Part shown: piece after piece, positions 17,383 to 26,451 of the stretch
Numbering within the stretch: the stretch's first letter is position 1
Layout of the letters: each line of letters opens with the position of its first letter
Position numbers and translations under genes: made by a program
The notes under the pieces: generated by a model
What the model saw: only the letters and a program-made list of their open reading frames with translations
The model's database searches: none
Told to the model about the DNA's origin: nothing
Assembly: GCF_036621135.1 (NCBI RefSeq)
Contig: NZ_JAZIBG010000049.1
Span: 104,262-168,261 of the forward strand
Direction: 5' to 3'
From: Aquincola agrisoli
GTDB lineage: Bacteria > Pseudomonadota > Gammaproteobacteria > Burkholderiales > Burkholderiaceae_C
DNA: 64,000 nt

Positions 17383-19319
17383 GCCGTCACCGCCTCCTGC
17401 TGCGATGCGGGCCGGCGCACGGCCGGCGCATCCACCACCGTGCGCAGGAACGCCTCGAACATCATCAGCGTCCAGAGGGGGGCGCTGTAGTCGCGCACGC
17501 CCGATTGGTGCGCATCCACCAGGTGCTGGAGGTACTTGCGGTCGAACCAGCCGGTCTCGGCCAGGCGCGGGCCCAGCACCGCGTCCCGCACACGCTGCTT
17601 CAGCGGCCCCCGGAACCAGCGTGCCAGCGGCACCGAGAAGCCCATCTTCGGGCGGTACAGCACGTCGTGGGGCAGCTTGGGCTCCATCGCCTTCTTCAGC
17701 AGGAATTTGCCTTCCTGCCCGCGGATCTTCAGGTCGGAGGGCAGGGTCGCGAGCCATTCGATCAGCTCATGGTCCATCAGCGGCTCGCGCACCTCCAGCG
17801 AATGCGCCATGCTCGCGCGGTCGACTTTGGTGTTGATGTCGCCGACCAGGTAGGTCTTCATGTCGAGGTACTGGATCAGCGCCAGCGGGTCGTCGGTGCC
17901 GGCGCGTGCCGCGTGTGCGTCGAACACCTGGCGGGCGTCGTAGCCGGACAGCGCCGCCTTGAAGCGCGGGCTGAAGAGCGCGTCGCGCATCGGGCCGCGC
18001 AGGATGGACACCGAATGGAAGTAGGCCTCGACCGAGGTGCGTGCCATGCCTTCGAACGTCGTCTTGGCCCGCAGGACACGCGGCGCCCAGTCCGCCTTCG
18101 GGTAGACCTTGCCCAGCAGGCCGAACAGTGGCTTGCGCACGCCCTCGGGCAGCGCCGAGCGCATGCGTTCCTCCATCAGGTGAAGGCGGTAGCGGCGATA
18201 GCCGCCGAAGGTCTCGTCGCCGCCGTCGCCGGACAGCGCGACGGTCACCCGCTGCCGCGCGAGCTGGCACACGCGGTAGGTGGGGATGGCGGAGCTGTCG
18301 GCATAGGGCTCGTCGTAGAGGCGCGCCAGCGTGTCGATCAGGTCGAAGTCGTCGCTTTTCACCGTCTCGACGTGATGGCGCGTCTGGTAGCGGTCCGCCA
18401 CGAGCTGCGCGAAGGCCGACTCGTTGAACTGGGGGTCGTCGAACGCGATCGAGCAGGTGTTGACCGGCTCACCGGAGACCTCCGCCATCGTGGCGACCAC
18501 CGCGCTCGAGTCGACGCCGCCCGACAGGAAGGCGCCCAGCGGTACTTCGGCGATCAACCTCAGGCGGACGGCTTCCTGCAGGCGGTCGCGCAGTTCGGCG
18601 CAGGCATCTTCCGCGGTGATGCCGTTGTCCAGCGTGAAGCGCACGTCCCAGTAGGGGCGAGGCTGTGGCATCGGTTCGCCGCGGCGCCACAGCAGGGTGT
18701 GGGCCGGCGGCAGCTTCCTGGCCTGCTTGAAGATCGTGCGGGGCTCGGCCACGTAGCCCAGCGCGAAGTACTCCTCGACGGCGAAGGGATCGATGTCGCG
18801 ATCCAGTTCACCGTGCGCCAGCAACGACTTGAGCTCCGAGCCGAAAAGAAGCCATCCGTCGGCCAACGCCGCGTAGAACATGGGTTTGACGCCCAGGCGA
18901 TCACGTGCCAGGAAGAAGGTCTGGCGCTTGCTGTCCCACAGTCCGAACGCGAACATGCCGCGCAGCCGGTCGACGCAGCGCTCGCCCCACGCCTCCCAGG
19001 CATGGACGATCACTTCCGTGTCGCTCTTGGTGTGGAACACGTAGCCCAGCGCCTGCAACTCGCTCATCAGCGCCTGGTAGTTGTAGATCTCGCCGTTGAA
19101 GACGATGGCGACCGTCCGGTCCGCGTTGAACAGCGGCTGCTGGCCGGTGGCGATGTCGATGATCGACAGCCGCCGGTGCCCCAGGCCCAGGCCGGGCTCT
19201 GTGTGCAGGCTGCCTTCGTCGGGCCCGCGGTGAAACTGCGAGTCGTTCATGCGCTGAAGCGCTGCCCGGTCGATCGGGCGCTGCCCGCGGCTGTCGAATA
19301 GGCCGGTGATTCCACACAT
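17379..19319 (-). CDS. XrtA/PEP-CTERM system amidotransferase (asparagine synthase family)
   Basis: A 646-residue glutamine-dependent amidotransferase. Unlike the relative at 8592, it starts Met-Cys-Gly (MCGITGLFDSRG), so Cys2 can act as the glutaminase nucleophile; RGPDEG and FNGEIYNY are further glutaminase elements. The synthetase domain has the PP-loop FLSGGVDSSAVVA near residue 265 and LSGDGGDETFGGYRRYR near residue 360. The length and sequence fit the amidotransferase 1 family of exosortase A loci, presumed to amidate a carboxylated sugar or a polymer-linked residue. It lies 18 bases after the TIGR03088-like transferase and overlaps the next gene by four bases. Confidence 0.9.
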   Translation of the reverse strand: MCGITGLFDSRGQRPIDRAALQRMNDSQFHRGPDEGSLHTEPGLGLGHRRLSIIDIATGQQPLFNADRTVAIVFNGEIYNYQALMSELQALGYVFHTKSDTEVIVHAWEAWGERCVDRLRGMFAFGLWDSKRQTFFLARDRLGVKPMFYAALADGWLLFGSELKSLLAHGELDRDIDPFAVEEYFALGYVAEPRTIFKQARKLPPAHTLLWRRGEPMPQPRPYWDVRFTLDNGITAEDACAELRDRLQEAVRLRLIAEVPLGAFLSGGVDSSAVVATMAEVSGEPVNTCSIAFDDPQFNESAFAQLVADRYQTRHHVETVKSDDFDLIDTLARLYDEPYADSSAIPTYRVCQLARQRVTVALSGDGGDETFGGYRRYRLHLMEERMRSALPEGVRKPLFGLLGKVYPKADWAPRVLRAKTTFEGMARTSVEAYFHSVSILRGPMRDALFSPRFKAALSGYDARQVFDAHAARAGTDDPLALIQYLDMKTYLVGDINTKVDRASMAHSLEVREPLMDHELIEWLATLPSDLKIRGQEGKFLLKKAMEPKLPHDVLYRPKMGFSVPLARWFRGPLKQRVRDAVLGPRLAETGWFDRKYLQHLVDAHQSGVRDYSAPLWTLMMFEAFLRTVVDAPAVRRPASQQEAVTA

Positions 19320-19337
19320 GCTTGTGTACTCTCTGGC

Positions 19338-20555
19338 TTAGGCGGTGCGCGCGGCGCGCAGTGCCTGATCGTAGATGCCCTGGTAACGCGCCACCATGGC
19401 TTGCAGGCTGAATTGTCCGACGATCCTCGCACGGCCCGCGCGGCCCATCGCCTCTGCGGCGGTGGGTTCGCACGCCAAGGCGGCTATCGCACGCGCCATG
19501 GCCTGCGGATCGGCGGCGGGCACGACCAGGCCAGTCGTGCCGTCGACGACCAACTCGGCGTTGCCGCCCACGTCGGTCGCCACCACGGGCAGGCCGGTGG
19601 CCATCGCTTCGAGGATCGTGTTGGAGATGCCTTCCGCCCGGGAAGGCAGCACGAAGCAGTTCAGGCCGCGCATCACGTGGGCCACGTCCGTCCGCTCGCC
19701 GGGCAGCCAGCTCAGGTCGGCAACGCCCGCCTCCGACAGCACGCGCTGCACGGGCTCCCGCAGGGGGCCAGCCCCGACCATGACCAGGCGCAGCCTGTCT
19801 CTCAGGGCGGGTTCTTGCTGCAGCACCCGCACGAACGCGTGCGCGAGGGTCAGCTGGTCCTTCACCTGCTGCATGCGGCCGACGGTGCCGACCAGCCAGT
19901 GGCGTCCGGGCGGGAACGGGCAGCCTTCGATGCCGGGCTGCGCAGCCCCGGTTGCCGGCCGAAAGCTGTCCGCGTCGACGCCGTTGTAGACCTGGCTCAT
20001 GCGCGCCGGTGCGACATGGATCCGTTCGGTCAGGTAGCCGGCCAGGTCGCGCGACAGCGCGATGTAGTGCGTGACCCATGGCTTGTAGGCGCGGCGCATC
20101 AGCTGGTACTTGCGCTTGGTCCCATCGAGGTCTTCGACATCCCGCCCGTGTTCACCGTGCATCCGCACGGGCACGCCGGCCCACCAGGCCGGCAGCACGC
20201 ACTCCAGCGCGGCGAGGTTGCGCGTGTGCACGACGGCAGGGCGGAGTTGCCTGAACAGGCGCGCCAGGCGTGGGTAGAGGCGCACGGCATGCCCCGGCGG
20301 CTTGTGCAGCGAGATGAACTCCACGTCGCTGCGGCGGATGCGCCGGCTGAACGCCGTGACCTCCGTCAACGCGATGATCGCGTGCCGGTAGGTGTCGGCC
20401 GGCATGTGGTTGATCAGGTTGACGAGCCCGTTCTCCAGGCCGCCGGTGTCGAAGCGGTAGACGACGTGGGCGATCAGGGGCCGGGGGTCTGCTGCCACGG
20501 CGGCGGCCGGGACCGGGCCGGGCTGCAGGGGAGGCGAGGCTTGGAACTTGTCCAT
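19338..20555 (-). CDS. XrtA-associated glycosyltransferase (TIGR03088-like)
   Basis: A 405-residue GT4 enzyme. After a short proline/alanine-rich leader, PLIAHVVYRFDTGGLENGLV is the diagnostic start of the second XrtA-associated sugar transferase family. Other family marks are VHTRNLAALECVLPAWWAGV, RMHGEHGRDVEDLDGTKRKY, VYNGVDADSF, and the donor-site sequence SRAEGISNTILEAMATGLPV. I chose ATG 20555, five bases after the exosortase stop; the open frame continues far upstream only as a shadow of xrtA. It acts in the cytoplasm on the growing repeat unit. Confidence 0.9.
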   Translation of the reverse strand: MDKFQASPPLQPGPVPAAAVAADPRPLIAHVVYRFDTGGLENGLVNLINHMPADTYRHAIIALTEVTAFSRRIRRSDVEFISLHKPPGHAVRLYPRLARLFRQLRPAVVHTRNLAALECVLPAWWAGVPVRMHGEHGRDVEDLDGTKRKYQLMRRAYKPWVTHYIALSRDLAGYLTERIHVAPARMSQVYNGVDADSFRPATGAAQPGIEGCPFPPGRHWLVGTVGRMQQVKDQLTLAHAFVRVLQQEPALRDRLRLVMVGAGPLREPVQRVLSEAGVADLSWLPGERTDVAHVMRGLNCFVLPSRAEGISNTILEAMATGLPVVATDVGGNAELVVDGTTGLVVPAADPQAMARAIAALACEPTAAEAMGRAGRARIVGQFSLQAMVARYQGIYDQALRAARTA

Positions 20556-20560
20556 CGCCT

Positions 20561-22144
20561 TCAGCGGGTGGCCCGCGTGCGCGTGAGGCCTTGTTCGATC
20601 AGGCCCCAGTTCGCACGAAGGAAGTCGTGCAGTGCCGCCGCCGCGGTGGCTTGGCCGGTGGTGTCTTCTGCATAGAGCATCACCGCGGCGCCGTCGTCGC
20701 CCTCGCCGCGCAGGCGCTGCCATGCGCCGATGGCCTTGGCGACATGGTCGCTGGAGGTGACAGGGCCGCCGAGCCAGTAGAACTGCCAGACGAGCATGCT
20801 CCGCCGGTCGACGAGGTGGCTCGAGTCGGTGCGCAGCAGCGTGGTCTGCAGCACCTTCAGTTCGCGGCCGTCTTCGAGCGCAACGGTGTGCGTGGCGGTG
20901 TCGACGGGATTCCAATTCCTGTCCTGCAGCGAGACCACCTGGTTCTCCGCGGACGCCAGCTTGCGGCCTTCCGACTGCTGGCGGTAGTAGGCGAGGTAGG
21001 CGCCCACGGGCGGGACGCCTGCATGGACGTAGCGCCTCGACGCTTCGGCATCGGGGTTCCTGAAGGCGGGTTTCCACGCTGAGTCGCCGGAGGCATCGAC
21101 ACGCCAGCCGCCTTGCAGCTCGGCAGGCAGCGACAGTTGCGGCGGACCGGCTGTCGTCGCCGGGTCGTCGATGCGGTTCAGGGCTTGCTGCGGTGTGGCG
21201 GCGGCGGCGATGGCCAACGCGGTGGCGCACCAGAGATGCCAGCCCGGCCGCGCCGCCACGTCGGACGGCGGGAGGGCGTGCTGCGGTCCGGCAGGCGCCT
21301 CGGACCATCGGGCGCCGAGCATGAAAACGGCTGTCACCACGACGCCGAAGAACACCCAGCCATAGAGAAGATGGTCTGCCCCGACGGCGAGCTGGTTGCT
21401 GGAAAGATGCCCCAGCATCACGATCATGTAGGCACGTACCCAATTGGCGACGATGGGCACTGCCAGCGACACCAGGGCGAAGACGGTGCGGCGTTGCCAC
21501 GACCGGTAGTTGAGGTAGGCGAACAGGCTGCCGACCATGAACGAGGCCATCAGGTAGCGCACGCCGCTGCAGGCCTCGACCACTGACCAGTTGCCGCTGG
21601 GGATCACGAACTGCAGGCCTTCCCGGTAGACCGGGATGCCGCTCAGCCGCAGCGCCAGCACCGTGAAGTCGGCCGTGGCATGCATCAGCGGCGGGATCAT
21701 GAACTCGCCGATCGGCACGGCGAAGAACAGAAACGCGAGCGGGAAGAGGATGACCTTCGCGGTGTGCCAGCCCAGCACCAGGGGGACCGACAGCACCACC
21801 AGCCCGGTGGCGCTGAGCTGCGTCACCGCGTTCACCGCCGCGAGCTGACCGACGAGCCATGTGGCGCACAGCAGCAGGAACGGTGCGAGCAGCCAGACCG
21901 TGGGCGCCGGCATCTGCCGTGCGAGCGCCGTGCGCTGCCGCCAGATCAGCCAGAGCCCGATCGGTGGCACGACATAGGCATGCGCGAATGTCTCGGAGCG
22001 AGACCAGATCTGCTCCATGCTTCGAAAGGTGTCGAAGAAGAACACGCCGATGCACGCCAGCAGCAAGGCCAGCGCCAGCCCTGAACGCCGCCATTGCGCC
22101 GCATGGGTGGGGTCCATCGCGGCGGACGAAACGAGCCCGGTCAT
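20561..22144 (-). CDS. xrtA: Exosortase A with C-terminal EpsI domain
   Basis: A 527-residue polytopic membrane cysteine transpeptidase that should cut PEP-CTERM proteins at the inner membrane during sorting to the surface. Residues about 10-310 hold roughly eight membrane helices. The catalytic cysteine is in VVEACSGVRYL (near residue 203), the conserved Arg in VANWVRAYMIV and the His in GADHLLYGWVFF. From about residue 345 the soluble periplasmic domain, with YRQQSEGRKLASAENQ and VWQFYWLGG, matches the EpsI/DUF3485 family, here fused. ATG 22144 overlaps the preceding stop by four bases. A candidate client, the PEP-CTERM protein at 48430-49053, is encoded in this window. Confidence 0.93.
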   Translation of the reverse strand: MTGLVSSAAMDPTHAAQWRRSGLALALLLACIGVFFFDTFRSMEQIWSRSETFAHAYVVPPIGLWLIWRQRTALARQMPAPTVWLLAPFLLLCATWLVGQLAAVNAVTQLSATGLVVLSVPLVLGWHTAKVILFPLAFLFFAVPIGEFMIPPLMHATADFTVLALRLSGIPVYREGLQFVIPSGNWSVVEACSGVRYLMASFMVGSLFAYLNYRSWQRRTVFALVSLAVPIVANWVRAYMIVMLGHLSSNQLAVGADHLLYGWVFFGVVVTAVFMLGARWSEAPAGPQHALPPSDVAARPGWHLWCATALAIAAAATPQQALNRIDDPATTAGPPQLSLPAELQGGWRVDASGDSAWKPAFRNPDAEASRRYVHAGVPPVGAYLAYYRQQSEGRKLASAENQVVSLQDRNWNPVDTATHTVALEDGRELKVLQTTLLRTDSSHLVDRRSMLVWQFYWLGGPVTSSDHVAKAIGAWQRLRGEGDDGAAVMLYAEDTTGQATAAAALHDFLRANWGLIEQGLTRTRATR

Positions 22145-23364
22145 GCGGCCACTCCCGCGCGGGCGGCGATGGCCGCATCGAGATGGCCGTCCAAGCTGCC
22201 CAGGTGTGCCGCCCAACTGTAGTGGCGGACCACGCAGGCGCGGCCGGCTTCGCCCAGGGACCCGGCCTGCTGCGGATCGCGCAGCAAGGCGGAGATGTGG
22301 CGCTGGTAGTCGCCCGCTTCGTCTGCACCGATCAAGTCACGTCCCGGCATCGCGTCGATCGCCTCGACGCAGGACTGCGCAGCGACCACGGGCCTGCCCA
22401 TGGCCATCGCCTCCAGCACCTTGTTCTGCACCCCTCGGGCGAGGCGAAGGGGCGCCACCACGACGCGCGCGTGCTGCAGGTACGGCCGCACGTCCGGCAC
22501 CGTGCCCGTGACGTTCACCGCTTCGCCAGCCAACGCCCGCACCGCCGGGGTGGGCGCACGCCCGACGATGTGGAACCGCAGCCGCGGCCATTCGCGGCGC
22601 AAGGCGGGCAGGACTTCCTGGGTGAACCAGACGGCCGCGTCGATGTTGGGCCAGTAGTCCATCGCGCCCGTGAAGACCAGCGGCCATTCGTCCGCGGAAA
22701 AAGGCGAGGACAGGTTGGCGTCGGGCGCGAAGTAGTCGGCATCGACGCCGTTGCACAGGGCGTCGACGCGACTGCCGCATTCCGGCGCGAGCTGGCGGAA
22801 CAGCGCGGCCTCCTTGCTCGTCACGAAGAACGAGCGCTCGGCACGGGATGCGGCGCGGCGCTCGTAAGCCAGCAGGCGCTGGCCCTCGCGGCGGTAGAGC
22901 CACGACAGCGGCCACAGGTGGCGGCCGGCATATTCGCCCCACTTGGCGGAATCGACATCGACAAAATCCACCAGCATCGGCAAACCCGGCACGCCTTCGG
23001 CGTACTGCACCATCGATGACGAGAAGACGACGGCTGCGTCGATGCGCTCCGTCGCCAGCGTCTGCCGCACCCATGCGGCCAGTGCTTCGTCGCGGTAGTA
23101 GCGCAGGGTGAGCGCTTCGCCCGTCGCCAGGCCCGCCAAACTGGCGACACGCGCGCGCCGCGGTGAGAGCTGGGTGGCATGGAAACCCGCACACCAGCGG
23201 CGCACGGTGTCGAGGTGCGCCAGGTCCTGCGGGTCGTCGACGAAGGTGCCGAGAAAGACTCGGTGCCCGGCCAGCAGATGCTTCAGCACGTGGTACGACC
23301 GGACCTTGTCGCCCTTGTTCGGCGGGTAGGGCAGGCGGTGCACGAGGTAGAGCAGGTTGGCCAT
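22141..23364 (-). CDS. XrtA-associated glycosyltransferase (TIGR03087-like)
   Basis: A 407-residue GT4-type enzyme starting MANLLYLVHRLPYPPNKGDK then VRSYH, the signature of the first XrtA-associated sugar transferase family. The middle carries FVDVDSAKWGEYA and NGVDADYFAPD, and the donor domain VFTGAMDYWPNIDAAVWF and QNKVLEAMAMGRPVVA. ATG 23364 is chosen because the N-terminus is exactly that of the family; the upstream frame overlaps the FemAB-like gene. It lies 14 bases after that gene and shares an ATGA with xrtA. Confidence 0.9.
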   Translation of the reverse strand: MANLLYLVHRLPYPPNKGDKVRSYHVLKHLLAGHRVFLGTFVDDPQDLAHLDTVRRWCAGFHATQLSPRRARVASLAGLATGEALTLRYYRDEALAAWVRQTLATERIDAAVVFSSSMVQYAEGVPGLPMLVDFVDVDSAKWGEYAGRHLWPLSWLYRREGQRLLAYERRAASRAERSFFVTSKEAALFRQLAPECGSRVDALCNGVDADYFAPDANLSSPFSADEWPLVFTGAMDYWPNIDAAVWFTQEVLPALRREWPRLRFHIVGRAPTPAVRALAGEAVNVTGTVPDVRPYLQHARVVVAPLRLARGVQNKVLEAMAMGRPVVAAQSCVEAIDAMPGRDLIGADEAGDYQRHISALLRDPQQAGSLGEAGRACVVRHYSWAAHLGSLDGHLDAAIAARAGVAA

Positions 23365-23378
23365 CGCAGCACGACCGG

Positions 23379-24416
23379 CTAGCCGAGGTTCCGCACGATC
23401 AGCGGTCCGAGGCGGTTGGCCAGCGAGATCGGCATGCGCCGCCATGCATTGATCAGCAGCTTGTACTTGGCATTGCTGGGGTTGTTCTGCGGCACCGTCT
23501 CGCGGCGGTACAGGCAATGCTCATAGTGCAGCGGTGTCGGCTCGAAGCCCCAGTTCTTCTTGAAGGCGTACGAGCCCGTGCCTTGCTTGCTGCGGCCGTA
23601 GTCGAAGACCTTCAGTCCGCTGGCGCAGGCGTGCTGCATCAGCGCCCAGTACTTGAAGTCGTTGCCTGCCAGTTCCCGGGCGTCCTCGTCGTCTCCCGCG
23701 TAGTACGGCAGGATCTCGTCGCGGAAGCGGAAGCTCAGCACGCCGCTGATCGGTCGGCCGTCGGGCGCGGTGACGATGAGCACGCTCGCGTCGGCGCCGA
23801 AGGTGTCCAGCAAGCCCTGGAAGTAGCGCCGCGGCATGGCCGGCGTGCCGTGGCGGTGCACGTTGTCGGCGTACAGCGGGAAGAACCGGTCGATGCCGTC
23901 GTCGAAGGCGGCCTGCAGCCCGTTCTTGATGCCCTTGCGGACCATCGCGCGTTGCTTGCGGGGGATGGCCAGGAGGTTGGCCTCGTCATCGGGCAGGATC
24001 TCCTTGCGGAACGTCACGTACAGATCCTGCACGGGCCAGTCCGCGTGGCGGCGAACCGTATTGCGCAACTCGAGGTGTTCCACGCCCAGCCGCCTCGCCA
24101 ACTGCTGCGCCTCCTGTTCAAGCGCCGCGGCAGCCTCTTCATCCAGCGCGGCCACGCCGCCATAGACCGCGAACGGCAGGCTGACGAGCGATTGCCCGAA
24201 GAGCGCGCTGTGCACATGCGCCAGCGGCAGCACGCCTCGGATGCCGGAGGCATCCTCGGCAGAGAGGAAGAAGGTCTGATGCCGGAACACCTCGCGCAGC
24301 AGCGGCTGCCAGCCGGCCAGGTGGAAGAAGGTGGCCCCGGGACAGGAGCGCACAAAGGCATCCCAGCGGCCCGCGGCCAGAACGTCGTGCGGGCCGAGCC
24401 GCCTGATCTTCAACAT
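23379..24416 (-). CDS. FemAB-like protein, XrtA/PEP-CTERM-associated
   Basis: A 345-residue protein of the FemAB/GNAT superfamily found in exosortase A loci. It opens LKIRRLGPHDVLAAGRWDAF, then CPGATFFHLAGWQPLLREVF, and the second acyltransferase half contains FRKEILPDDEANLLAIPRKQ and DYGRSKQGTGSYAFKKNWGF, a strongly conserved closing motif. FemAB enzymes transfer amino acids from aminoacyl-tRNA; here the role may be aminoacylation of glycan, but the substrate is unknown. ATG 24416 is four bases after the deacetylase stop; a longer upstream frame is a shadow. Confidence 0.88.
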   Translation of the reverse strand: MLKIRRLGPHDVLAAGRWDAFVRSCPGATFFHLAGWQPLLREVFRHQTFFLSAEDASGIRGVLPLAHVHSALFGQSLVSLPFAVYGGVAALDEEAAAALEQEAQQLARRLGVEHLELRNTVRRHADWPVQDLYVTFRKEILPDDEANLLAIPRKQRAMVRKGIKNGLQAAFDDGIDRFFPLYADNVHRHGTPAMPRRYFQGLLDTFGADASVLIVTAPDGRPISGVLSFRFRDEILPYYAGDDEDARELAGNDFKYWALMQHACASGLKVFDYGRSKQGTGSYAFKKNWGFEPTPLHYEHCLYRRETVPQNNPSNAKYKLLINAWRRMPISLANRLGPLIVRNLG

Positions 24417-24420
24417 AGGG

Positions 24421-25284
24421 TCAGGACGCGCGTGCCGCTGCGGGGCGCAGGAAGATGTCGTCCATGCGTCCCCACTGGAAATCACCCAGCAGCCGCTCGA
24501 GCCGATGGGCCATCTTGCCGATGTTCACGTAGTGGCGGAACCGCGTCTTGGCATCGATGCCGGCCACGCGGGGCTGCGCCTCGTCGATCTCCCACGGGTG
24601 GAAATAGAACACCGCGGACGCACGATCCTGCTGGTTGACCTGGCGCAGCATCCAGCGGGACACGGCGTAGGGCAGCAGCCGGAAATAGCCGCCCCCGCTG
24701 GAAGGGAGGTTGTGATTGAGCACACGCAGCGTCGTCACCGGTATCTCGATCAAGCCTTCGCGGGTTTCATAGGCGAAGCGAGGGGAGTCCGGCATGCCGT
24801 AGTGGTCGTGGCGGATCGGGTAGACGCTGGAGCTGTACCGGTAGCCTGCGCGCGCCAGGCAGTCGAAGGCCCACAGGTTGCGCTTGCCGATCGAGAAGCT
24901 CGGTGCGCGATAGCCTTGCACGGCGGTGCCGGAAATGTCTTCGAGCGTTTTCTTCGCGCGCTCGATGTCCTGGCTGAAGGCCTCGGGGGTGAGGTCGCTG
25001 GCACGCTCGTGGCCATAGCCGTGGCTGGCCAGTTCATGGCCCTGGGCGACGATGCGATGCACCAGCCCCGGATAGCGTTCGGCGACCCAGCCGAGCGTGA
25101 AGAACGTGGCGCGGGTCTGCTGGTGCTGGTCGAGCATCGCCAGGATGCGCTCGACGTTGCATTCCACCCTGCAAGGCCGCGAGTCCCATTCGTCGCGGCG
25201 GATGTAGGGGGCGAACGCGGAGACCTGGAAGTAGTCCTCCACGTCGATGGTCAGGGCATTCCGGATGGGCGGGGCGGCGTGCAT
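24421..25284 (-). CDS. XrtA-associated polysaccharide deacetylase (DUF3473 type)
   Basis: A 287-residue carbohydrate esterase 4 protein. NALTIDVEDYFQVSAFAPYI at the N-terminus is the PEP-CTERM-locus subfamily signature, with the metal aspartate in DVEDYF; the histidine motif is ASHGYGHE near residue 90, and the C-terminal extension has VFYFHPWEID and RFRHYVNIGKM, matching DUF3473. It should deacetylate hexosamine units of the exopolysaccharide or its precursor. The start at ATG 25284 is 27 bases after the wecB stop. Confidence 0.9.
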   Translation of the reverse strand: MHAAPPIRNALTIDVEDYFQVSAFAPYIRRDEWDSRPCRVECNVERILAMLDQHQQTRATFFTLGWVAERYPGLVHRIVAQGHELASHGYGHERASDLTPEAFSQDIERAKKTLEDISGTAVQGYRAPSFSIGKRNLWAFDCLARAGYRYSSSVYPIRHDHYGMPDSPRFAYETREGLIEIPVTTLRVLNHNLPSSGGGYFRLLPYAVSRWMLRQVNQQDRASAVFYFHPWEIDEAQPRVAGIDAKTRFRHYVNIGKMAHRLERLLGDFQWGRMDDIFLRPAAARAS

Positions 25285-25311
25285 GGCGCGTTGGGGTGTG
25301 GTTTGCCGGGG

Positions 25312-26451
25312 TTACTCGGCCGGTGCGCCGGCGTTCAGCCACCGGAAAAGGTCGGCCGCGATGCGTTCTGCGGCGCGGCCGTCCCACAGTTCGGGAACAC
25401 GCCCACGCTTGCCGCGGCCTGACAGGATCTCGGCGACCCCGCTTCGGATGGCGGCCACGTCATGGCCCACCAAGGTATTGGTCCCCTGCTCGATCGTGAT
25501 GGGCCGTTCGGTGTTCTCTCTCAACGTCAGGCACGGAACGCCCAGTGCGGTCGTTTCCTCCTGCAAGCCGCCGGAGTCCGTCAGCACCATCGTGGCGCCG
25601 GCCATCAGGCCCAGCATCTCCAGGTAACCCTGCGGCGGCAACACGGCCATGCGGGCGGGATCGATCAGCGAGGCCAACTCGAAGCGGTCGATGTTGGCAC
25701 GTGTGCGTGGATGCAGCGCAAACACCAGCGGCAGCTGTTCGGACACCTCGCGAAGCACCTCCAGGACGGCCCGCAGCCGAGCGGGTTCGTCGACGTTGCT
25801 GGGGCGATGGAGCGTTACCACGCCGTAGCCGCTGGCGTGTCGAAGCAAGGACGGGTCGATGCCGTGCGCCTGCAAGGTCTGCTCCCCGGGGCGGGCCTGA
25901 GGCCTGTTCGAAAGCAGCGAATCGATCATCACGTTGCCGACGAAGTCGATCCTGCCGGCAGGAATGCCCTCGCGCTGCAGGTTGTCGCCGGCGCTGCGCT
26001 CGGTCGTGTAGAGCCGGTCGGCCACCTGGTCGGTCAGCACGCGGTTGATTTCCTCCGGCATCTTGCGGTCGTAGCTGCGCAGGCCCGCCTCGACGTGAAC
26101 GACAGGAACGCCTTTCTTCACCGCCACCAGCGTGCAGGCGAGCGTCGAGTTGACGTCGCCCACGACGAGCACGCAGCTCGGCTTGTACTGGTCGATCGCC
26201 GGTTCGAAGCGCTTCATGACCTCCGCCGTCTGCACGGCGTGCGATCCCGACCCCACCTCGAGATTCAGGTCGGGCTGGGGCAGGCGCAGGTCCACGAACA
26301 GCTTGTCGTTCATGCCGGCGTCGTAGTGCTGGCCCGTGTGCACCAACACGGCGGGCAAGGGCGGCTGGTGGGCGGCGAGTGCGCGCAGGATGGGCGCCAT
26401 CTTCATGAAGTTGGGCCGCGCGCCGACCACACAAATGACGGGGCCGATCAT
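25312..26451 (-). CDS. wecB: UDP-N-acetylglucosamine 2-epimerase (non-hydrolysing)
   Basis: A 379-residue enzyme interconverting UDP-GlcNAc and UDP-ManNAc, giving a ManNAc-type donor to the polymer. Family marks are VVGARPNFMKMAPILRAL at the N-terminus, VLVHTGQHYDAGMNDKLF, GDVNSTLACTL, HVEAGLRSYDRKMPEEINR, and TDSGGLQEETTALGVPCLTL with RENTERPIT. All are intact and the length is standard. Its ATG overlaps the upstream ATPase stop by four bases. The presence of this gene predicts N-acetylmannosamine or a derived uronic acid in the product. Confidence 0.93.
   Translation of the reverse strand: MIGPVICVVGARPNFMKMAPILRALAAHQPPLPAVLVHTGQHYDAGMNDKLFVDLRLPQPDLNLEVGSGSHAVQTAEVMKRFEPAIDQYKPSCVLVVGDVNSTLACTLVAVKKGVPVVHVEAGLRSYDRKMPEEINRVLTDQVADRLYTTERSAGDNLQREGIPAGRIDFVGNVMIDSLLSNRPQARPGEQTLQAHGIDPSLLRHASGYGVVTLHRPSNVDEPARLRAVLEVLREVSEQLPLVFALHPRTRANIDRFELASLIDPARMAVLPPQGYLEMLGLMAGATMVLTDSGGLQEETTALGVPCLTLRENTERPITIEQGTNTLVGHDVAAIRSGVAEILSGRGKRGRVPELWDGRAAERIAADLFRWLNAGAPAE

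Noticed and set aside
20556..22328. Upstream extension of the 19338 glycosyltransferase frame
   Set aside because: The extension lies out of frame within xrtA and has no coding character; the family N-terminus fits ATG 20555.
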